A stretch of DNA of 64,000 bases from Hermatobates lingyangjiaoensis (GCA_026182355.1 JAPFBL010000578.1:1-64000), one strand, 5' to 3'; positions 31,600-42,230 are shown, numbered from the stretch's first letter. A program made the numbers and translations. The notes: generated from the letters alone by a model not told the origin.

Positions 31600-32090
31600 C
31601 TACAGACACACAGTAAATAGAAAAAAAAACTTACAGTAACTAATTTTCGGTTTAAACGATATTAGAAGAGAAAAGATAGGGACATCAAGCGCACTAGGAA
31701 AGCGACGATACGAGAGCAACAGTGTTGTCACAGGCCTGCCTTGTTCAAGAGAAGTAAGAAAAATAAACTAAGAAACTGAAGAACTGAAGAATAAAATAAT
31801 GAACATGGCACAGTGAAAGTAAATAATATAAGAATAAGGAAAGGGAAGAAACTATTATTATTACAAATATAAAAATAAATTATATGTTACAATTAATTAA
31901 AACTTAAGTAGTATAAATAACAAAATAAGACGGTAAGTTAAAAATACTTTTAATGGTAGGCAGAACAAAGTGAAAAATTAAATTGAGTAAAATAAAAAAT
32001 ATGTAAACATTTTTTTTAACCGTAAATTACAGATTGTAAGTCTTTTTTTCTATTTACTGTCTACCTTCCTATAGTTTACTTTAAAACGTT
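31600..32090. mobile_element. pLTR foldback, long loop
   Basis: Arms at about 31600-31650 and 32030-32090 are inverted (ACAGTAAATAGAAA / TTTCTATTTACTGT, each with the CTTAC/GTAAG motif). The ribozyme core is largely lost. Loop about 380 bp, A-rich. Confidence 0.55.
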
Positions 32091-32138
32091 TGTTGTGCTT
32101 TGTGGATCGTTTTCTTGAAAATATATATATATATATAT

Positions 32139-32470
32139 TGATAAATGTATCTACCGTGGAATAGAAAAAAAACTAAAGTTTACAAGGACTCGGTCAGTTC
32201 TTCAGGTTCAAATTAAACTCTCATTGCCAACGTTCCGGTTTTTATTTAAAACCTTTTTAATAGGCAGAAGTATAAATATTGAAACAGAAAAAATTAAGTA
32301 TTACATTACAAATTTTTTTACAAAGAAAAATACTAGGTGGATTTTGACAACAACTGTAGTCTGAATGAACACGTGACACCTATTCATTCAGACTACAGTT
32401 GTTGAAAAATCCACATACTATTTTTCTTTGTAAAATAATTTGTAATGCAATACTTAGCAAACATTAATTA
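32139..32470. mobile_element. pLTR palindrome, GTTGGCAATGAGA family
   Basis: The inner arms 32280-32383 and 32384-32460 are inverted copies (ACTACAGTTGTTG and its complement) with almost no loop. The left side continues to the (TA)n at 32119-32140. Confidence 0.75.
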
Positions 32471-32558
32471 GAAAACATTAGCCTCACTTTACAGTGAACT
32501 CCTGTTCCCTTTCTATTTTTGATTTTTGTGATTTTTCAACATCGTCTGGGCCATTTCC

Positions 32559-32599
32559 TTGCCTGAAGATAACCAGAGAATGGTTGAAACATGTCGCAA
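32559..32599 (+). ncRNA. Hammerhead ribozyme candidate, well formed
   Basis: Stem I TTGC/GCAA (32559-32562 with 32596-32599), CTGAAGA (32563-32569), one unpaired T, stem II AACCA/TGGTT, GAAA (32586-32589), CATGTC giving AC/GU stem III with AU loop. Predicted cleavage after C32595. All helices are Watson-Crick. Confidence 0.85.
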
Positions 32600-33098
32600 A
32601 TACCACCACCAGGTCAACAGTGCAGAACTTTTCATCACCTACCAGCCACCCATCAACAGCAGCAATAACATTCAACTGAAGAAAAAACATGAACATAAGA
32701 AACCGAAGAGAACAATATACAAAACCTACAACTTGAAGATGTTTCTACGAGAAGAAGTTGGATTCCAGTGTCAACATCTCTTAATAATCAAGAGGGACTG
32801 TGCAACCTCTACCCCTGTTGGCATGAAGATGAAGGCGGCTTTTCGCAGTAAACAACCGAGAGTATCATTTAAATATCCATCAATATCCGTAACAGAAAAT
32901 AGTAAACAACAACAACACCCAACCACCACAAAAATCAAAAATAGAAAGGGAACAGGAGTTCACTGTAAAGTGAGGCTAATGTTTTCTGCCAAACATCATT
33001 TAACACAGAGGGACTGTGCAACCTCTATACCTATTGGCAGAACGCAAAGGCTTTTTGCTGAGCAGCGGGCAACTGGGACCTTACGCTTGGACCTGTAA
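32559..33098 (+). pseudogene. Open frame inside the foldback, unknown
   Basis: 179 codons with no domain I recognise. It begins over the ribozyme. Part of it (KRDCATSTPV, then TTKIKNRK and VHCKVRLMFS) is alignable to a frame at 49887-50165, where the similarity breaks by a frameshift. Since the nucleotides themselves are conserved as an arm of a foldback, the open frame may be incidental. I do not claim a protein. Confidence 0.3.
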
Positions 33099-33182
33099 CT
33101 CTACTCCCATTGGTCAACATCGCATCGAATCATATTCCTTTCCCCGGACAACCCATAGAAAACCATATATATATATATATAA

Positions 33183-33345
33183 AACAGATTCAATAATATA
33201 TCGACCGTTTGATTGAATAGGTGTGTTATCTAATTGGGATTTGATCAAATTTTCTCGGTTATATTTTATAACCAAAACATCGCAATGAGAGTTTGATTTT
33301 TGAACCTAGAAAATTTGACCGAATCCTGATGAGATAACACACCTA
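33183..33345. mobile_element. pLTR foldback, ATAGGTGTGTT family
   Basis: Ends CAATAATATATCGACCGTTTG...ATAGGTGTGTTATCT on the left and AGATAACACACCTATA on the right form an inverted pair. TA repeats on both sides. Relatives at 36.6, 56.7 and 62.1-62.5 kb. Confidence 0.65.
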
Positions 33346-33359
33346 TATATATATACATA

Positions 33360-34100
33360 AATTTTACACATTTAATAAGTTCAGATATTTTACCATTGAC
33401 TATGTTACGTAAGAAGAGAACTATTGGGTCCCTTAGAACACTATAGTGTATAAATAGCATTTCGTAACTGTTCAGACTACTTTTGGGTTTATAAACCAAT
33501 ACTACCTAAGGCATTCGATGTAATATAATAAATATAATGATAAGCCGATTGGTTTGGCAAGTGATTATTCACGAGGCAACTCTGAGGTGTGTACTAACGA
33601 TACGGTCGGGAGTTTGTTAAAGGGGCAATAGAGTTAGTGAATTTGTTAGGACCATGTGCTTGCTTACCGCAAACACCTGCTTCACTGCGCCAGTCCACAA
33701 ATTTATCTATCTCTTCGATAAACTATTGCCATAAATAAACAATTAATCCCTCTAATTTCCGCTTTAAATCGAGGCTATTTGTTGTAGCTTCTAACTTTAT
33801 TAATGAAAAAGCTATCTTGATTTCTTTGTATATTAATTAAATGCACATATATTCCCGGTGTTGTATAATATTCAAGGAAAAACGAGTGACAGCTCCCTTG
33901 TTAAATGTTATCAGCAAAATATTATCAAAGAAACCATAAATATGAGTAATACTGAAACTGATATTATATTATAATATCTTTCGTAAAATTGTTTTTAAAT
34001 ATTGAAAGAAAAACAGTCAGTAAAATTTTCCAATTCTCTCTTGTTTCGATTGAAAGATCTGAGTTTTTTTTTTCTGATTTCTCAGTGGGGTTTTCATGCT
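33360..34100. other. No recognisable feature
   Basis: AT-rich, nothing identifiable. Confidence 0.5.
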
Positions 34101-34114
34101 TATATATATATATT

Positions 34115-34190
34115 GATAAAAGTATCGTCCCTGGAACAGAAACAAAACAAAAGTGTTTATCAGGACTCGGTCAGTTCTGCTTAAACCAGT
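34115..34190 (-). mobile_element. pLTR end fragment, GTTGGCAATGAGA family
   Basis: ATTGATAAAAGTATCG...GGACTCGGTCAGTTCT matches the left ends at 7.9, 27.3 and 32.1 kb. Adjacent to TA repeat. Confidence 0.65.
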
Positions 34191-34432
34191 TTACCACTTT
34201 TTCCATGTCTCTATGTAAATTACTGTCATTTACAACTAAATCTTGCACTGAATTAACATAATCACTAATATGTTTCGGAAATAAACTGTCACAACGGCAT
34301 TTTAACAAGAAAATTCTTCGTCTAACTGAACTACGCAACTTTGTCACTTTTTTCAACACTCACTCATATAACATTCATATTTTCTTCTTATATCCTCATA
34401 GTAACTCATTATTATTATTATCCAGAATATAT

Positions 34433-34515
34433 AAATATTGATAAAAGTATCGACGGTGGGATGGAAACAAAACCAAAGTTTATCAAAAGTCGGTCAGTTC
34501 CTGAGTCAGTAGGTT
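34433..34515 (-). mobile_element. pLTR end fragment, GTTGGCAATGAGA family
   Basis: A second truncated end with ATTGATAAAAGTATCGACGG...CGGTCAGTTCCTGA, starting in a TA-rich stretch. Confidence 0.6.
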
Positions 34516-34907
34516 CAAAATATTGATTCAAGTAAGTGTTTTTGTTCTTTTGTGTTGTTTTTTTATCAGTTAGGTACTTATTTTTTGGAATCTAAAGAAA
34601 CACTAATAAATACAAATATTCGGACTCATATTCAATATTTCGACCGTTAAAAGGATCAAAACGAATGAAAAATGAAAAAGAATCTGTTCTTTATTCGTTT
34701 TTCTTTAAATTTTTGAAGTTTATTGTCTGTTTTGTTCTGATATTGGACAAGCCATATGATGCCGAACCAACCGAACTCACAATTAAACGTATTGGGTAAT
34801 TATCTTTATGCGTCTTGATCAACCCGTACATATATGGCAAAGAAGGGGATTTTGATATAAATTTAGTAATAAGTTCGGGTTGATTTTTTAAGATAGTTTT
34901 AATTTTT

Positions 34908-36285
34908 AAGACACATAAAGATAATTACCCAATACGTTTAATTGTGAGTTCGGTTGGTTAAATGGTTAGTAAGTATTTTAAGCCCCTTAATTGGAAAAAT
35001 TTCAGGCAGATATATAAAAAACAATGTGGATTTAATTAAAAAATTAAAAAGCGTCAACATGAACAAAAATTATAGATTAATTAGTTTCGATGTAAAGTCT
35101 CTTTTTACGAATGTACCTGTAACTGATCTGTTGAGCTTACTCCAGGAGGAATTAATTAATTATTCCCTTCCCCTTCCATCTACTACTATAATAGAGTTAA
35201 TTAAGTTATGTGTGGCAGATTGTCATTTTCAATTTCAAAATAATTATTATATACAAAAATTTGGTCTTGCTATGGGTAACTGTTTATCCCCCCTCCTAAG
35301 TAATTTATATATGGAGTTTTTTGAGAGTAAAATGTTAAGCTCAATTTTGCCCAAAAATGTTAAATGGTATAGATATGTTGATGATATTCTTTGCATTTGT
35401 CCCAAATCTTTAAATAAAGTTGATTTCCTAACAAAATTGAATTCATTAGTGCCGACAATCAAATTCACAATGGAAGAAGAAATAAGTGGTAATTTGCCCT
35501 TCTTAGATGTCCTGATCCATAGGTTACCTAATGAGTTACGCTTTAGTGTATATAGAAAACCTACGAATGTACTTGCATACGTTCATTTTTATTCATCGCA
35601 TCCAAAAAATGTTAAAATTTCTGTTTTTAGAAATATGTTTTTGAGAGCTTTAAGAGTTTCATCTCCTGAATTCGTTAATGAAGAGATTAATAACATTAGG
35701 TCAATTGCCCTTTCATTAAAATACCCCTCTTCTTATATCGATTTAGCTTTGAAGGGTGCTAAAAAAACTTTCTCTAATACTTCAAAAGAGCCCCTTTTAT
35801 TATCAAATTCTATAGTTTTGCCATACCACGAATCATTGGACCCCCTTCCAAGATTAGCCAAACAACTTGATTTTAATATAGTGTTTTCTAATCGTAATAA
35901 CGTGGGTAATATGTTAATAAAAAACTCTCCATGCGAATTGGAGTCCGCTGGTATTTATAAAATTCCGTGCAAAAATTGCCATAAAATCTATATTGGTCAA
36001 ACTGGTAAATCATTATAGACACGTGTAAAACAACACCAATATAACGTAAGTAGACAGGAAAAAAGTAGTGCCTTATTCTTGCATATAAAGAATGAAAATC
36101 ATCATATTGATTGGACAGGAGCTAAATTTATTACCTATGAAAAATCAATGTTGTTAAGAAATATTATTGAATCGTCTCTAATTAAATTTAATAGATCTAA
36201 TATTATAAACATTAGTAACGGTCTCTTCAAACTTGATACTTTCGTCACGAGGGCAATAGCCTCTTCAAAGAGGGTTGACAGCTAG
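34908..36285 (+). pseudogene. PLE reverse transcriptase / GIY-YIG endonuclease, one premature stop
   Basis: The main frame runs from about 34954 (TTG, no real start). Counting from there: motif A FDVKSLFTNVP at 45-55, motif B GLAMGNCLSPLLSNLYME at 104-121, catalytic YVDD at 141-144, LPFLDVL at 181-187, RKPTN at 201-205, and a classical GIY (333-335) with CKNC and YIG (346-348). A TAG at 36016-36018 truncates the nuclease; the same frame continues to 36285. Copy 2 has a sense codon there, so this is a single nonsense change. Just upstream, 34908-34955 reads HKDNYPIRLIVSSVG, an earlier RT motif, in a different frame. Truncated at 5'. Inactive as read. Confidence 0.9.
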
Positions 36286-36454
36286 CGGACAGTTTTTTAC
36301 TTTTTCTTACTGTACTCCTTTGTTTCCCCAAACATCCCTTTCTGGACATTAGTCCTTTCCTGTGCTTTCACCCTTTTAAAATACCACTCTTCCCTCCCAC
36401 TCTTCTCAACTCCTCACCAGATGTTTTCTGCATCTAGTGTTCAGTTGGGTTTTT

Positions 36455-36497
36455 GACTCTGACGAAGACCGCTTGTTACGGTTGAAAGATCTTAGTC
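36455..36497 (+). ncRNA. Hammerhead ribozyme candidate, family reference
   Basis: Stem I GACT/AGTC (36455-36458 with 36494-36497), CTGACGA (36459-36465), unpaired A, stem II GACCG/CGGTT with 7-nt loop, GAAA (36484-36487), stem III AG/CU closing AU, U36493 at the cleavage position. It lies 170 bp after the coding region, inside the 3' pLTR. Confidence 0.85.
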
Positions 36498-36559
36498 TTG
36501 TTTTCCCATTCTTATTGTGGTTTAATCATTGATTGTTGTTTCACGTGTTTATGTGAAAT

Positions 36560-36603
<44 letters not shown>

Positions 36604-36608
36604 ATATA
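36560..36608. repeat. (TA)n tract
   Basis: TA repeat at the 3' end of PLE copy 1 and at the left of the next fragment. Confidence 0.95.
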
Positions 36609-36650
36609 GGTGTCTTCTATCAAGCGGTCGATATATTATTGAATCTGCTG
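36609..36650 (-). mobile_element. pLTR end fragment, ATAGGTGTGTT family
   Basis: ATAGGTGTCTTCTATCAAGC...CGATATATTATTGAATCTG matches the right end of the 62.1-kb foldback. Confined between TA repeats. Confidence 0.65.
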
Positions 36651-36659
36651 TATATATAT

Positions 36660-37145
36660 TGTAGAGCATTTCCTCCACTTCTGTGGGTAATGTGCGTTCA
36701 CAAACTGCTAAGCCAAGTTTAGAAATTCTGAAATGAGCCTAATATCTGTTAATCAGAAGAACTGTTGTTTGTGGGAGCCACTAATAAGGGTATTCTTTGA
36801 TTGAGAGGGTAGAGTTTAGTTTAACTGACATTTCAGCAAAACATAACTGAGCAAACTGGTGCAGAATACAATGTTTCAGAGAGATTACTAATTCTTGAAT
36901 CAAGTGACTCAGGCTTATGGAAATGGTGACTTTGCTTATCTACTAGCCGTAGGGTGAGATAAACATAAACTCTGCCTATCTCAAGAAAACATCAGGAAAA
37001 GATGGAAATTACCAACTTCACAAATTAAACCAAAACCAGCTATTTCTGTGACAATAATTCATTTTAACAACAGCATTAAAATTAGACCAAAAATTTTAAC
37101 TTTTACCAAGTTTTAGAAGCCTTGCCATTTGAAGTGTTTAGCATT
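36660..37145. other. No recognisable feature
   Basis: No gene or repeat recognised. Confidence 0.5.
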
Positions 37146-37153
37146 GTCTAAAT

Positions 37154-37513
37154 CAGGGCTTCTTAAACTGTGGGTCGCGACCCCCAGGGGGGTCGCGAGA
37201 CTACTGAAAGGGGGTCGCAAAGATCTCATACTTTTCAATCATTATAAATAAAATTTTAAAATTAGTATACACACTACGTACAAATATAAATACAAATAAA
37301 AATCATACAAAATACTATTGTAGTTTCCAATTATATATATGTGAAATGAATGGGTACGTATTCTTTAATCCTTATTTTATTTACATTGTAAAATAGTGCG
37401 ATATTACATCTACATCTACGGTTAATATATATTTCATTATATGGAGGAGGGGGTCGTTTAAAATTTCCTAAGCTTGAAGGGGGTCGCTATATAAAAAAGT
37501 TTAAGAAGCCCTG
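37154..37513. mobile_element. hAT-type MITE (360 bp)
   Basis: Perfect 16-bp terminal inverted repeats CAGGGCTTCTTAAACT. Flanked by a perfect 8-bp target duplication GTCTAAAT (37146-37153 and 37514-37521). Subterminal GGGGGTCGC repeats occur on both sides. No coding capacity. A hAT transposase elsewhere must have mobilised it. Confidence 0.95.
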
Positions 37514-37839
37514 GTCTAAATCTCTTCCTTGCATTATACCTACTTAAGCATTCATTTAAAACTCTTTTAAGTAAAATTATTTATACGAAATTTTGAATTA
37601 TGTAGTGGTATTTTGGCGTTAGGTTATTTGCAGGCCTTAAATCACCCGCGTTAGTCGAGTTAAATTTTAAAATTTCATGATTATTTAAATAAATGTTAAT
37701 GATTTATGGTAAAAATAGACCCCATAACTTTCTTAGTGACATTATTTATGAAATTGGTGATAAAGGTTTTATTATAACATGTAGCAGTGGTTAACAATGT
37801 GTAATGTTTAGTGATAGTGAACTAGTACTACACACAGTA

Positions 37840-38000
37840 CAGGCTCTGGTCTGTTGCCTTAACGTCCTCTCTGAGGAATGACGCGCTCAGATATACCATT
37901 TAACCTCCCGTTTGAATGAATCGAGAGCTAGAGTGGCTATTGGTCCTTGGACCTATCAAACTGGAGGCGAGTATATAAGCCATTGAGCTACCTTGGTAAT
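37840..38000 (-). repeat. tRNA-derived SINE, minus strand, diverged and truncated
   Basis: On the minus strand, TACCAAGGTAGCTCAATGGCT (38000 down) is a tRNA-like A-box head, and the body with the SINE's TTCATTCAAACGGGAGG and AGAGAGGACGTTAAG matches the copy at 38375. Confidence 0.7.
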
Positions 38001-38374
38001 ATAGCGTGTATGAAGAGATGAAATAGGCTCAGTAGCGTCCTAAACTTAACTCTGCTTTGTATTATGTCCTTGACCCTATGACATTCATCAAATGGGGAGC
38101 ATAACATCTGCAATTATGAACATAACAGTATACAAATTAATATAAATTTTATAGAATTTTTACTTAGGTACTTATAGTGATTCTTTTATTATATATATCA
38201 ATAAATATATAGAATAACCTCTCAAAATGTGTACAATCTGGAATAATGTCTACTCCAACCTTCCATGTATGTTACATACTTAATAAACATAAGTATTGTG
38301 CACCTTGAATAAATTATTGTATTTATATTTTACATAAAATTACAATCATTTGATCAAAATTTATGTCTTAAATA

Positions 38375-38696
38375 GGGGAGCCAGGTTAGCTCAGTGGTTA
38401 ACGTACTAGCCTCTGGGATGGTAGTCCGGAGTTCGATCCTCACCTGGCCCTCGGTTTATTCACGCGGGAGGTGAATATATCTGAGTACATGGTCCCTCGG
38501 AGAGGGTTTTAAGCCGTCGGTCCTAAACCTGTACGACGTCAGGTACTCGTTAAAGATCCCCTCTTTGAAATGCACTTGATTTAGACAAAATTTAGGACTC
38601 CCAATGTTTAATCTGTAGAATCACCGATCAAACAAAAGGCTTGTAAACGGCTGACGTTATCACCCGCTAGGGGATCTGTTAAAACATTAAAAAAAG
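38375..38696 (+). repeat. tRNA-derived SINE with intact target duplication
   Basis: The tRNA-like head has an A box (TTAGCTCAGTGG), a B box (AGTTCGATCC) and a CCAGGT/ACCTGG acceptor-like stem over 38383-38448. An unrelated body and an A-rich tail follow. It is flanked by an 11-bp perfect duplication TGTCTTAAATA (38364-38374 and 38697-38707). Being tRNA-derived, it would be transcribed by RNA polymerase III and moved by a LINE's machinery. This is the best-preserved SINE copy here. Confidence 0.93.
38384..38434 (+). promoter_or_regulatory. Internal Pol III promoter (A and B boxes)
   Basis: A box about 38386-38397, B box about 38429-38439, with tRNA-like spacing. Part of the SINE. Confidence 0.8.
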
Positions 38697-38719
38697 TGTC
38701 TTAAATATTAAATTATTAA

Positions 38720-39440
38720 TAATCTTAATAATATAACATGCATAAGTAGTATATAACATACAACGGAATAATAACAAAATTACATTAATAATGTCAGCGC
38801 AAAAGTTATTAATATTATTGTTATCTTCAAACATTTCGTTTTAGATTGTACAATATCATATTTACAGCGGTTTCTGAAAACTTCCCACCCAAACAACATA
38901 CCAAACTCAGTGCATGCTATCAACAAAGGGCCGTAATAACAGCATGATTTAATTGTACTACAGTAATATAATAAATATTACTACTACTACTATTATTATT
39001 ATTACTATTATAAATAGTATTTCAAGTTAAAAATTTTTTTAACTTAAATACTTTGAATAAAATTTCAGTTTCAATAGTACTTTTAATAAGAATAATCTTC
39101 AATTATTTGAAGAAAGGTACTTCAAAGCAAGTAAATTATTGTTTGTTTTATAGCATTTATTTTCTTAAATGTAATTATGAATTCTTGATTACGCTTCTTG
39201 ACATACTAATCTTTCATTCGTGATCATTTAAACCTTATTTGAATTCATATAATAATGTTCATTATTTATATGCAAATATAATGAATTACTGCCCAATTAC
39301 GCAGTATTTACGTTGTTAGGCATGCCATTTTAATGATTTACGGGTCCAAGTTATGTATATTTCATAAAATCGTGCACACTGAATTTTATACCTCATTTCT
39401 CTAAGTAGAGAGTATTTAGTTAATAAATTACCTAGTTTAT
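38720..39440. other. No recognisable feature
   Basis: AT-rich. A short (CTA/TTA)n run is at about 38980-39012. Confidence 0.5.
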
Positions 39441-39449
39441 TATCATTAA

Positions 39450-39780
39450 AAAAAAAATCTGGAGTGGCCTAAACTCAACTTTACTATAAGTAAATTTAAT
39501 ATCAAACTTCTTGTATATATAATATATAATGTCCTATTTTGACATAACATAAATGTGTAAATGGGAGAGGTTTATTAGTCTTTCATTCCTGGAGGTAAAA
39601 CAGATAGTGATTGATTAACTTATAAATATATACGGTTATTATTGTATATCACACCACTGATGCATATAATATCATTAGTATAACTATAGCAGTAATAACA
39701 TTTTTGAAAAGTGAGAAGGTAGATTTCGTGTTACAAAATAATCCCTTACAGGAGAACATTGTTTTTGTTAAAACAGCCTG
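39450..39780 (-). repeat. Dispersed repeat, copy of 29.87-30.18 kb
   Basis: On the minus strand it matches the right end of the putative 1.65-kb element, including GGCCACTCCAGATTTTTTTT and TTACTTATAGTAAAGTTGAG. Diverged by many small indels. Confidence 0.65.
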
Positions 39781-40264
39781 TGAACATCCTATGTAGAATA
39801 GAATGGAATGAGAAAAGTTCATCAGAAATCTGTTAGTTTGCCCGGTTCATACTCACATTTCAAATATAACTTTTCGACTTTATTTATTTTTTTCCGTAAT
39901 TCCACAAAATGAAAGAAAACACATGCAATAATATGAGAGTGGTCTACTATAAGGATATCGAAAGATGGAAAGTTTCAATAAACAGATGGTTGCAAATGTG
40001 GATATGGAAGAGTATGAATATGTGATGGTTAGAATACTTAAAGAAGTAAAAAATCTTAAAATTTGAAATCAATAAATTATTATTTTAAGATTAAAATTAT
40101 AAAAATTATTAAGCATTTAAAACGCAATCATTTATGAAATAGAAACTTTAACATAAATAAAATAAGTACTGGGAGCCTACAGGAAACAGTGAAACCAACA
40201 CAGAGATTAATTTTAAAAAAGAAAATAAATAAGCACTAAGATATATAAACAATCTAAACATAAT

Positions 40265-40300
40265 GAACTGCTGAAGTCGACAATAGTCGAAATATAGAAG
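40265..40300 (+). ncRNA. Decayed hammerhead-like motif
   Basis: CTGAAGT (40271-40277; last core A changed to T), GAC/GTC stem II, GAAA (40289-40292), TATAG as in other families. Confidence 0.4.
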
Positions 40301-40539
40301 AGAGACTTTGTTTATCTTTGTGTAGTTTTGGTTATATTTTATATGTATATTAAATTTTAGAGTATATCACTTGGAGGCAAACACGTTTAGAAGTTATGTC
40401 AGTTCTTCTATACGTCTTGTACTCTGTTATTTAATTCGTTTTTCATTGGCCATTTATTTATGATATTATATGCATTGTTTAAATGCATTACTAAAATTAG
40501 ACGTGTAGCAGTAGTAGGCAACCCTTTAGGTTGCAGTGG

Positions 40540-40785
40540 CTGTCCCACAGGGGAACAAATATAGGCCGAACATTGGCCCTTTGTGATACCACAAAATGAC
40601 GATTGATTGTAAATTGGGAGGGTTAAATTTTGTATTTAGAGTAGGAATCTTTAACGAAAACCAGTCGACAGGATGGGGATCAAGGACTTAAAGTCCTCTT
40701 CGGAGGACGAAGTGCTCAGATTTATTCATCCTCTACGTGAAAAAATCAAGGGCCAGATGAATTTTGAACCCAACAATTAGACTTG
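40540..40785 (-). repeat. tRNA-derived SINE, minus strand, strongly diverged
   Basis: Contains the SINE body on the minus strand (GGATGAATAAATCTGAGCA, TCCGAAGAGGAC) and TTGATTTTTTCACGTAG. The tRNA-like head is mostly lost. Confidence 0.65.
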
Positions 40786-40789
40786 ATAT

Positions 40790-41205
40790 GATAATAAAAT
40801 AAACAAAAAATATTTAGAGAAATTGTTGAAACAAGCAGCTTATACGATTTTCTTGTCCATCAAGAGCTTGTTGTGTTTCTCATAACGAAGAAGATTAAGT
40901 TAAACGAATTAGTTGTGCTGTTTTATTTGTAGCTGAGGTAGAGTTTCCTCAAGGGCACAATAAGAAGGTGCAATAAACAACGATTGCAACCTTTTCTTCA
41001 CTCGCATTCCTTCAGAGTGGGTTGTTTGAAAATAAATCCCTTGTAGATCCATTGTAAACTAAACATTACTTTAATGTCGATTACACAGTAAAATCAAATA
41101 ATATATTTATCAAATACACGCATATTGTTAGAGTCATAGAGCTTAGTTACGATAATATTATATGTCGTATATCGCTGGTAGAGAAGCCCGACTTATATAT
41201 ATATT
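40790..41205. other. No recognisable feature
   Basis: No gene or repeat recognised. Confidence 0.5.
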
Positions 41206-41209
41206 CTAA

Positions 41210-41490
41210 CCGCTTTCTTTCTTGTTCCTTATTAATCTTTTATCTTATATTTATATTAATCTTTATTAATCCATTTAATTTATTTATACTATGGACTATC
41301 TCATTGATTTAACATGAGATAACTTATTGATTGTTTAACATGTCACTTGGACAGCTCCTTTTTCAGTTGAATTCTGTTAGTAGGAAGTTAGTTCGTAGGA
41401 TCGAATCACTCAGTCTAAAGATCGTGAATACCGAGTTCACTTTAATGATACCTGTTTGAAAGATCTGCTGCCTATTTATACCAATAGTAA
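41210..41490 (+). mobile_element. 3' end of a PLE, family of the 5.4-kb copy
   Basis: Matches 7570-7857 with many changes, including AACATGTCACTTGG and GAAGTTAGTTCGTAGGATCG, and ends in the N-terminal signature (FNDTCL, frame broken, ATTTATACCAAT). Here no TA tract follows, so the flank has decayed. Confidence 0.75.
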
Positions 41491-41699
41491 ATATCTGTAT
41501 AATTAGGTATGCATGGGTGAACTCTCTACTTAAATAACTTCTGTTGACAACCACTAACACTTTTCAATAGTTATTATTATTTATATTATTATTGCAGTAG
41601 GAATTTGTGTGTTACATTGCTCCATTTAGATTGCAGAACTTAACCACAACATGTCTGGTTAGAATTTGGACTTTGTTATTTGACAAACTATCTAACAAA

Positions 41700-41892
41700 C
41701 AAAACCTGATTTTCAAACAGCAAAACAACACACAGACAGTAACAAACACAGATAATTACAAAACAATAAAAAAGGAGGGTCAAAAATTAAAAGAAATTAA
41801 GGAGAAAAAAAAACTTTTTTTCATTGTTTTGTAATTTTCTGTGTTTGTTACTGTCTGTGTGTTGTTTATTCTGTTTGAAAATCAGGTTTCTT
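41700..41892. repeat. Palindrome
   Basis: Arms 41700-41771 and 41823-41892 are inverted (CACACAGACAGTAACAAACAC / GTGTTTGTTACTGTCTGTGTG). A-rich centre. Not flanked by TA; origin unknown, possibly a pLTR foldback of the 42.1-kb family. Confidence 0.75.
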
Positions 41893-42230
41893 GATGTTTT
41901 GAATAATTAATAACAATTAATTAGGTTTAAACAACAAATGTCGGTTTTTAAATAATAATAATAATAATAATAACACTAGGTATTTTATGATCCTTTGTGG
42001 TTCTCTTGTTACAAAATTTTTGTTTGTGTTGTTTGTTTTCTGTTGAGTGGTGTCCGGTGATGTAATTTTTCTTGCTTTATTTATGTCGTTAATAAATTGT
42101 TTTTTAGCCTTGAAAATGCCAAACATTTTTTGGCGAAACGTTGGCTTATAATCAGGAGTTGTATGTTTTATGACCAAAATCCTCAAGAACCCCTTGTGTG
42201 AATTTGAAATATCAGTGGTCGAGAAGCTAT
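41893..42230 (+). mobile_element. pLTR, AAGCCTTGAAAA family
   Basis: 42105-42210 matches 25305-25410. An (ATA)n run is at 41948-41972. It ends near (TA)n at 42240-42263. Confidence 0.65.
42106..42147 (+). ncRNA. Hammerhead-like fold with non-canonical core
   Basis: Stem I AGCC/GGCT, core TTGAAAA, stem II TGCCAAA...TTTTGGC, GAAA (42135-42138), CGTT. Same two core departures as at 25.31 kb. Confidence 0.45.

Larger units (their letters stand above)
32476..33165 (+). mobile_element. PLE-derived foldback carrying a short open frame
   Basis: Arms at 32480-32535 and 32935-32990 are inverted copies. The left-arm side leads into a well-formed hammerhead at 32559-32599. A cassette with AGGGACTGTGCAACCTCTA occurs twice (about 32801 and 33008). 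The right end, ATAGAAAACCATATATATA, is identical to that of the related copy at 49.88-50.29 kb. Confidence 0.7.
34765..36560 (+). mobile_element. PLE copy 1 of the CTGACGAAGACCG family
   Basis: From left: an inverted duplicate of an early RT segment (34765-34812 against 34912-34960), the coding region to 36285, a 3' region with AGATGTTTTCTGCATCTAGTG, a hammerhead (36455-36497), and the terminal segment ending TTCACGTGTTTATGTGAA before (TA)n at 36560. From about 35300 to 36530 it is nearly identical to 62518-63754 in opposite orientation. Confidence 0.85.

Noticed and set aside
33300..33330. CTGATGA box at about 33309
   Set aside because: No hairpin plus GAAA follows; part of the ATAGGTGTGTT-family end.
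38383..38448. Functional tRNA gene
   Set aside because: A and B boxes are present, but it is the head of a SINE with target duplication and does not fold into a complete cloverleaf.
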